Below are positions 63,334-64,000 of a DNA stretch of 64,000 bases, piece after piece. This DNA is from Ramlibacter sp. Its GTDB lineage: Bacteria; Pseudomonadota; Gammaproteobacteria; Burkholderiales; Burkholderiaceae_C. The stretch spans positions 117,512 through 181,511 of the forward strand of contig JAHBZN010000005.1 of assembly GCA_019635415.1 (NCBI GenBank), read 5' to 3'. The stretch's first letter is position 1. Each line of letters opens with the position of its first letter. Position numbers and translations under genes: made by a program. A model generated the notes under the pieces. It was not told the origin of the DNA, searched no databases, and saw only the letters and a program-made list of their open reading frames with translations.

Positions 63334-63469
63334 ATAAATTTTTGATTGCGTCAAAAGAAACTTCAATTTCGAGTCAAATCGATATTTGAAGACGGCATAA
63401 CGCGTCAGGTGAAAGACCTGGCAATTCCTTGATTGACTTTGCTTCTCGTGAGAGGCGTCAAAGTTATAG

Positions 63470-64000
63470 GGTCAAGTGAATAAGAGCATGTGGTGGATGC
63501 CTTGGCGATGATAGGCGACGAAGGACGTGATAGCCTGCGATAAGCTTCGGGGAGCTGGCAAATTAGCTTTGATCCGGAGATTTCCGAATGGGGAAACCCA
63601 CCGAAAGGTATCGCATGATGAATACATAGTCATGCGAGGCGAACCGGGTGAACTGAAACATCTCAGTAGCTCGAGGAAAAGACATCAACCGAGATTCCGA
63701 AAGTAGTGGCGAGCGAAATCGGAACAGCCTGTTAGTGATAGCACAAGACTTAACGGAACGACTTGGAAAGGTCGGCCATAGCGGGTGATAGCCCCGTACG
63801 TGAAAAGACCTGTGTGGTACTGAGCTAACGAAAAGTAGGGCGGGACACGTGAAATCCTGTCTGAATATGGGGGGACCATCCTCCAAGGCTAAATACTCAT
63901 CATCGACCGATAGTGAACCAGTACCGTGAGGGAAAGGCGAAAAGAACCCCGGGAGGGGAGTGAAATAGATCCTGAAACCGCATGCTTACAAAAAGTCGGA
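63470..64000 (+). rRNA. rrl: 23S ribosomal RNA, 5' part
   Basis: Begins GGTCAAGTGAATAAGAGCAT, aligned with the E. coli 23S start GGTTAAGC, followed by GTGGTGGATGCCTTGGC and later AGTACCGTGAGGGAAAGG. About 531 bases are inside the window; the gene continues to the right. Confidence 0.97.

Overview
The window looks like chromosomal DNA of a Burkholderiales betaproteobacterium, most likely family Comamonadaceae. The evidence is the GC-rich coding sequence, an rRNA operon ordered 16S - tRNA-Ile(GAT) - tRNA-Ala(TGC) - 23S whose 16S sequence reads as Comamonadaceae-like, a Bug-type tripartite tricarboxylate receptor, and short dispersed palindromic repeats of a kind I associate with this family. 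No phage, plasmid or insertion-sequence genes were recognised.

Layout. 1-2291: end of a TRAP transporter operon with a shikimate dehydrogenase-like enzyme and an EthD-like protein. 2320-3805: homoserine dehydrogenase preceded by a Thr/Ile/Met-rich leader peptide and alternative hairpins, one of which covers the hom ribosome-binding site. 3802-5641: MerR regulator with a divergent three-gene membrane/flavodoxin operon driven by a 19-bp-spacer promoter. 5679-10350: predicted GxSxG lipase followed by a 1110-residue protein with a collagen-like segment, a helical/glycine-zipper segment and a C-terminus resembling Tc-toxin A subunits. 10378-11792: three small housekeeping-type genes. 12123-15098: an isolated PHP-ABC ATPase (TrlF-like, probable defence gene) between two gene-less stretches. 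15423-18607: Lrp regulator divergent from a homodimeric pyruvate-dehydrogenase-type E1. 18615-29624: an orphan zinc-ribbon/coiled-coil protein, a quinone-oxidoreductase/LysR pair, an exported hydrolase with an anchored partner, a creatininase, a TetR/NTF2 pair with two operators, and a lipoprotein 5'-nucleotidase.

29695-35283 is a cyanate/nitrate-type module: PAS histidine kinase, NarL-type regulator, substrate-binding protein, permease, ATPase and cyanase. It is followed by an RlmN-like radical SAM enzyme. 37206-41665 is a lipid A modification locus: EptA phosphoethanolamine transferase and a PAP2 phosphatase, divergent from a PmrA/PmrB-like system with a PmrA-box-like site between them. 42519-50390 is a leftward run of eight exporter and amino-acid-enzyme genes divergent from a MocR/PdxR-type regulator. 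50360-54103 holds a LysR regulator with an AtuA-like pair and a Bug receptor. 54144-57897 carries a phospholipase D-like lipoprotein and the ABC-F ATPase Uup. 58007-60729 encodes a two-subunit molybdenum hydroxylase. The window closes with an rRNA operon that has four tandem promoters and runs off the right edge inside 23S.

All assignments come from reading the sequence and from general family knowledge. No database search was run. Start codons were chosen from ribosome-binding sites, operon overlaps and family-typical N-termini.
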